A stretch of 64,000 nt of DNA from Psettodes erumei (Eukaryota > Chordata > Actinopteri > Pleuronectiformes > Psettodidae). The position numbers and the translations under genes were made by a program. Shown here piece by piece: positions 60,801 to 64,000 of the stretch (position 1 is the first letter of the stretch; the number at the start of each line of letters is the position of its first letter). Where the stretch lies: the NCBI GenBank assembly GCA_016785225.1, contig JAFBJZ010000100.1, positions 558,001-622,000 on the forward strand. The letters are read 5' to 3'. The notes under the pieces are model-generated. The model did not search any database, was not told where the DNA came from, and saw only the letters and a list, made by a program, of their open reading frames with translations.

Positions 60801-61663
60801 TCATTCAATACTTCAGAGACTGAGAGACCCACAGTGATGCGTGAGTGGAATCTCAAAAGGCTGTCTGTGTCCATCTCCTCCCTCTCTCTCACTGTCTGCC
60901 TCCTCCACCTCTCCCTCCCTCACTTTGGCTGTCACACAATAAACTCTCTCTTTTAAAGGATGGTCAATATTCTATATTTTTTCTTAGGGGTTAACAAAAA
61001 TCTCACGAAATCACAAAAAACAACCATAAGTTGATTCTAAGAACAAGCACTGATTGTGTATCAGATGCCTGATGTGACATACAGCCACACTGTTGCATTT
61101 GGTGATGTTTTTTCAGAGCAGCAAACATGGATAATGTCATTTATTTTCACTTGATCCCACATGCAATATCCTGCTACCACAGTAAAAACTCACGAGCGAA
61201 CACAACATGTATTTATCTGCAAGGCTGAAAAACAGTCCCTAACAAATGCACAATGTAATTATGCTTGAATACTGTTAAGGTCCAAGTCAAAGTGTTGGGG
61301 ATTGTTGGTTCTGGTTATTTAATAACATTTGCTAAGAAACATGTACAATAGACTAACACCAGCCTTGTCCTTTAAAGTACTTCACAGTCAAAACAGAAAA
61401 GTTATTTGCAATGTTGATTTTTTTGTTCCTATTATTCAATTAATTGCTTTCTCTGAAGAAAAAAAATTAAAATGTTTTTTATATAAAACACAATAAACAC
61501 AATTGTCTAAAGCCAAAATTGATATCTGCTTCTACTTACTTTCAATCCAACAATGAAGAGATATTCAGTTTGCAATGGGATAAAAGACAGGAACACAAAA
61601 AGTCTTCAAAATTGAGAAGCTGAAATGAAATGTTTTCTGTCATTATGAAGAAGAGCTGCAGAT

Positions 61664-61775
61664 GGAGCGCTCTGGTGGTCGAATGGATGCAGCACATGTC
61701 GCAGAACTACAACGTCCCCAGCTTTGGCTGAGGATCTTTGTTGAATGTCATAACCCCCGTCTGCCCCTGTCAAAC
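61664..61775 (+). mobile_element. Degenerate tRNA-derived SINE
   Basis: GAGCGCTCTGGTGGTCGAAT followed by GGATGCAGCACATG resembles a tRNA-like A-box region, and CAGCTTTGGCTGAGGATC occupies the place of a B box. Downstream, TTTGTTGAATGTCATAACCC and CCGTCTGCCCCTGTC match the TTTGCTGCATGTCATCCCCC body of percomorph tRNA-derived SINEs. The copy is decayed and lacks a clear tail. Confidence 0.6.
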
Positions 61776-64000
61776 AGAAGGCATGAAAACGGCTGCAGAT
61801 TAATTTTACCCGTGTTTACTAATTGATTAACCGATTAAATATATAAGCTCTAACATTTAACACTAAGTTCATGGTGGAATTATGGCCAATGATTAGCGAT
61901 GTCATATTTTCTTTGGGGAATTCAATGGCAGTGAAATGTAATTAAGTATGAAGATACAAGAGATACAAGTTCACAGATCCCTTTGGTTTTTATGCAAACT
62001 GTCTTCAGGGAGTCCACTGGGCGGGGGGCAGTGGTTGGGTTTGGGCTTGACACTGTCTCAAGGCCGCCCGCTGTACAACAGGATCTACAAATGACACACC
62101 ACACAGGAAGGAACTTCGTTCCTCCTCCCTCTCCCTCTTTCCAGCTCCCTCCATCCTCTCAAATGCCATTAGTCCACTTCCTGAGCAAGGGAGGGGGGAA
62201 ATGGAAATTAGAGATACTACCACTATGCATCACACACACTCACCAGCAAAACACACATCCACATACATTAAAGAATGAGAGTGGCAACACAACAACAAAA
62301 TTGATTTCTACATTAGTGCATATGTACAGACTATAACTTTCTACTGTCAGTCACTGTCAAAAGCATAACTACAGTGTATGTACACCTAAGGGTTCTAACT
62401 ATTAAGAGAGTTAGAGAGGCAGAAACAGGGAAGAAGTGTGTTTTAGCAGCACAGAGATGAGAAAGGGTGTGCTCTGCTTTTGACCATGTATTATTCACAG
62501 TCTCCTGTGGTGAACACAGCCAGATCAACAATCTCCACTGTCCAATCCTGAGCCAAACTTCAATTTCAAGGCAGATAGGCTTAAAATCGCCCCCTGGCAT
62601 TCAAAGCTGCCTTCTTAACCAAAGCATGCCATATGCTTCACCAATAAAACATCGGGAAAAGTGTTCTCTCTGCTTATTTCATTCCAGATCTCTGCTGTTG
62701 TGCAGCAGAATCTGGCTGAGTTCAGGCTGCCAAGAAAAAAAAGAGGCATACATGAGTGTAACAATGTGTTTGTCTGTGGTAATTCCTTTGAGAAATTTTG
62801 ACTGTGTATGCTTCAAGTTAAGTTGAGGTTAATATATTTCTTATTGTCAACAAATCACATGGTGGGACCAAAACCAAACAAAGAATTCATAATTAATAAC
62901 AAGTATTGTCTGGGTAGTGGCTAAAGTCTTCAAAATCGTTTGTCCAGCACCTGAAACTTGGGTTAAAAGTTGCTACCCAGCAGATTAACCACAACACGAA
63001 GGTGACACCCTCACTTGCAAGCTGGTGAAATGGCTCTGACAGTCTGTGTTGACTGATAGAGTTTATCCATCTCTACTTTATTTTGAAGACACACACTTCC
63101 CCTCTGCCATGCAGCATTACACATCCATGGCTGAAAATAGTCCCCAGTAAATGCACTACTTATTCCTGTGTGAGTAATGTTTGCTAAAAACAACTCTGCT
63201 CAGCTGTTTAGGTAATTACCAAGTCTACCATATACATTTGTGACCCATATTCACAGGTTTATGTTCTTCAGTAGAAACCGGAGGGCCTGGGCTGAGGGTC
63301 ACAGACAAGGTATGGCAGGTGTGGGTCTTTTGTTGACAACAGGAAAAACATAAGATTAAATTTATTATTTAATTTGTTCAGCTGGAGAAGAAGATGGAGC
63401 AAGACGGGGTCAAATGTCTCAGACATGGGTTTGGTGTTATTATAACTGATTTAAAAACAGTGAAAATCTGAAGTGAGCTGTAATACACCCACATTTTGTA
63501 GAGTTAAACCTGGAGGAGAGCTCACCTATTTCAACCTGCGCAACATCTTCGACTCTCCATGTTCATCCTCCCCGCCCTTCTATATCTTTTCAGTCTTCAA
63601 GACAGTACCACTCAGACACTCTCCAGTGTGATATTACTGGGTGATTACCAGCCAAAACGGCGGCACAACACTAATCGGCTTGGCCTCACTGGTTGAATAC
63701 AGGTATAGGGTGATGTCAGCTGCAGGGGGTGACAGTACGTGGGGGTGGAGGACGCTGGCCATATTTCCTTTATCACTGATGTCATTATCGACCCCTGTAG
63801 ACATCTCTGAGGCTGCGAGGAGCTGTATTATATGTGAGGTGGAGCCGTGAGCTGATGCACCGTCAGATACACATACAGAGCTGAAAATGATAGTCGCTTT
63901 GGAGCTGGAGCCCCACTTCTCCCACCGCTGCCTCACTTTGCTTCAACGACACCAGGGGGAGATAAGGGGGACGGACTGAACACAGAGGAGATGAAAAGGC

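Larger units (their letters stand above)
56398..64000. other. ssbp2: Large ssbp2 intron (incomplete), no further exon found
   Basis: I looked for the conserved N-terminal ssbp2 exons (LUFS domain, WWCVFWDLYCAAPERR, EAKAFHDY) on the minus strand and did not find them. Content recognised: a TA repeat, a GA repeat, a SINE relic at 61664-61775 and a poly-C run at 58735-58745. A 124-codon open frame at 60346-60720 has no ATG start and is discussed as a finding. Confidence 0.6.

Overview
This is a vertebrate nuclear genomic window, almost certainly from a percomorph teleost fish. The genes are split by GT-AG introns, there are many CA/TG microsatellites, and fish-type LINE, SINE and MITE debris is scattered throughout. 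The protein-coding content matches the neighbourhood of human chromosome 5q13-q14 (IQGAP2, F2RL2, F2R, SSBP2). It also carries a tandem set of lipocalins of the fish tributyltin-binding / saxitoxin-tetrodotoxin-binding (alpha-1-acid-glycoprotein-like) family. The species cannot be named from the sequence alone.

Layout: (1) 1-2.0 kb is flanking DNA with no gene I can support. (2) 2,473-31,854 (+) is a complete iqgap2 gene, reconstructed as 38 coding exons that join in frame to 1,662 residues (CH domain, IQGAP repeats, WW, four IQ motifs, RasGAP-related domain, RasGAP C-terminal domain). (3) 19,503-20,823 (-) is a complete two-exon f2rl2 (PAR3) gene nested inside iqgap2 intron 15 on the opposite strand. 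(4) 32,656-34,598 (+) is a complete two-exon f2r (PAR1) gene starting 802 bp after the iqgap2 stop. (5) 35,210-36,513, 37,385-39,125 and 45,366-47,704 (all -) are three intact six-exon secreted lipocalin genes. (6) 39,647-44,390 (+) is a degenerate Ty3/gypsy chromovirus-type LTR retrotransposon that separates lipocalin 2 from lipocalin 3. (7) 50,931-56,397 (-) holds the last 13 coding exons of ssbp2; its N-terminal exons lie beyond the window. (8) 56.4-64.0 kb is ssbp2 intron, rich in simple repeats and retroposon remnants.

Functionally, iqgap2 (cytoskeletal scaffold), f2rl2/f2r (protease-activated receptors) and ssbp2 (LDB1-complex cofactor) are independent genes held together by ancient synteny. 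The lipocalin trio is the lineage-specific, accessory-looking part. The most unusual signals are: the lipocalin array with its diverging C-terminal tails; a 152-bp CA repeat next to the lipocalin 2 start; dinucleotide repeats abutting several splice sites, including one in-frame ssbp2 exon flanked by mutually complementary UG and CA tracts; the duplicated 88+164-nt exon pairs in iqgap2; and a GC-AG intron. I found no clearly novel multi-gene system. All exon joins were made by eye from splice consensus, frame and remembered family sequences; no alignment was run.
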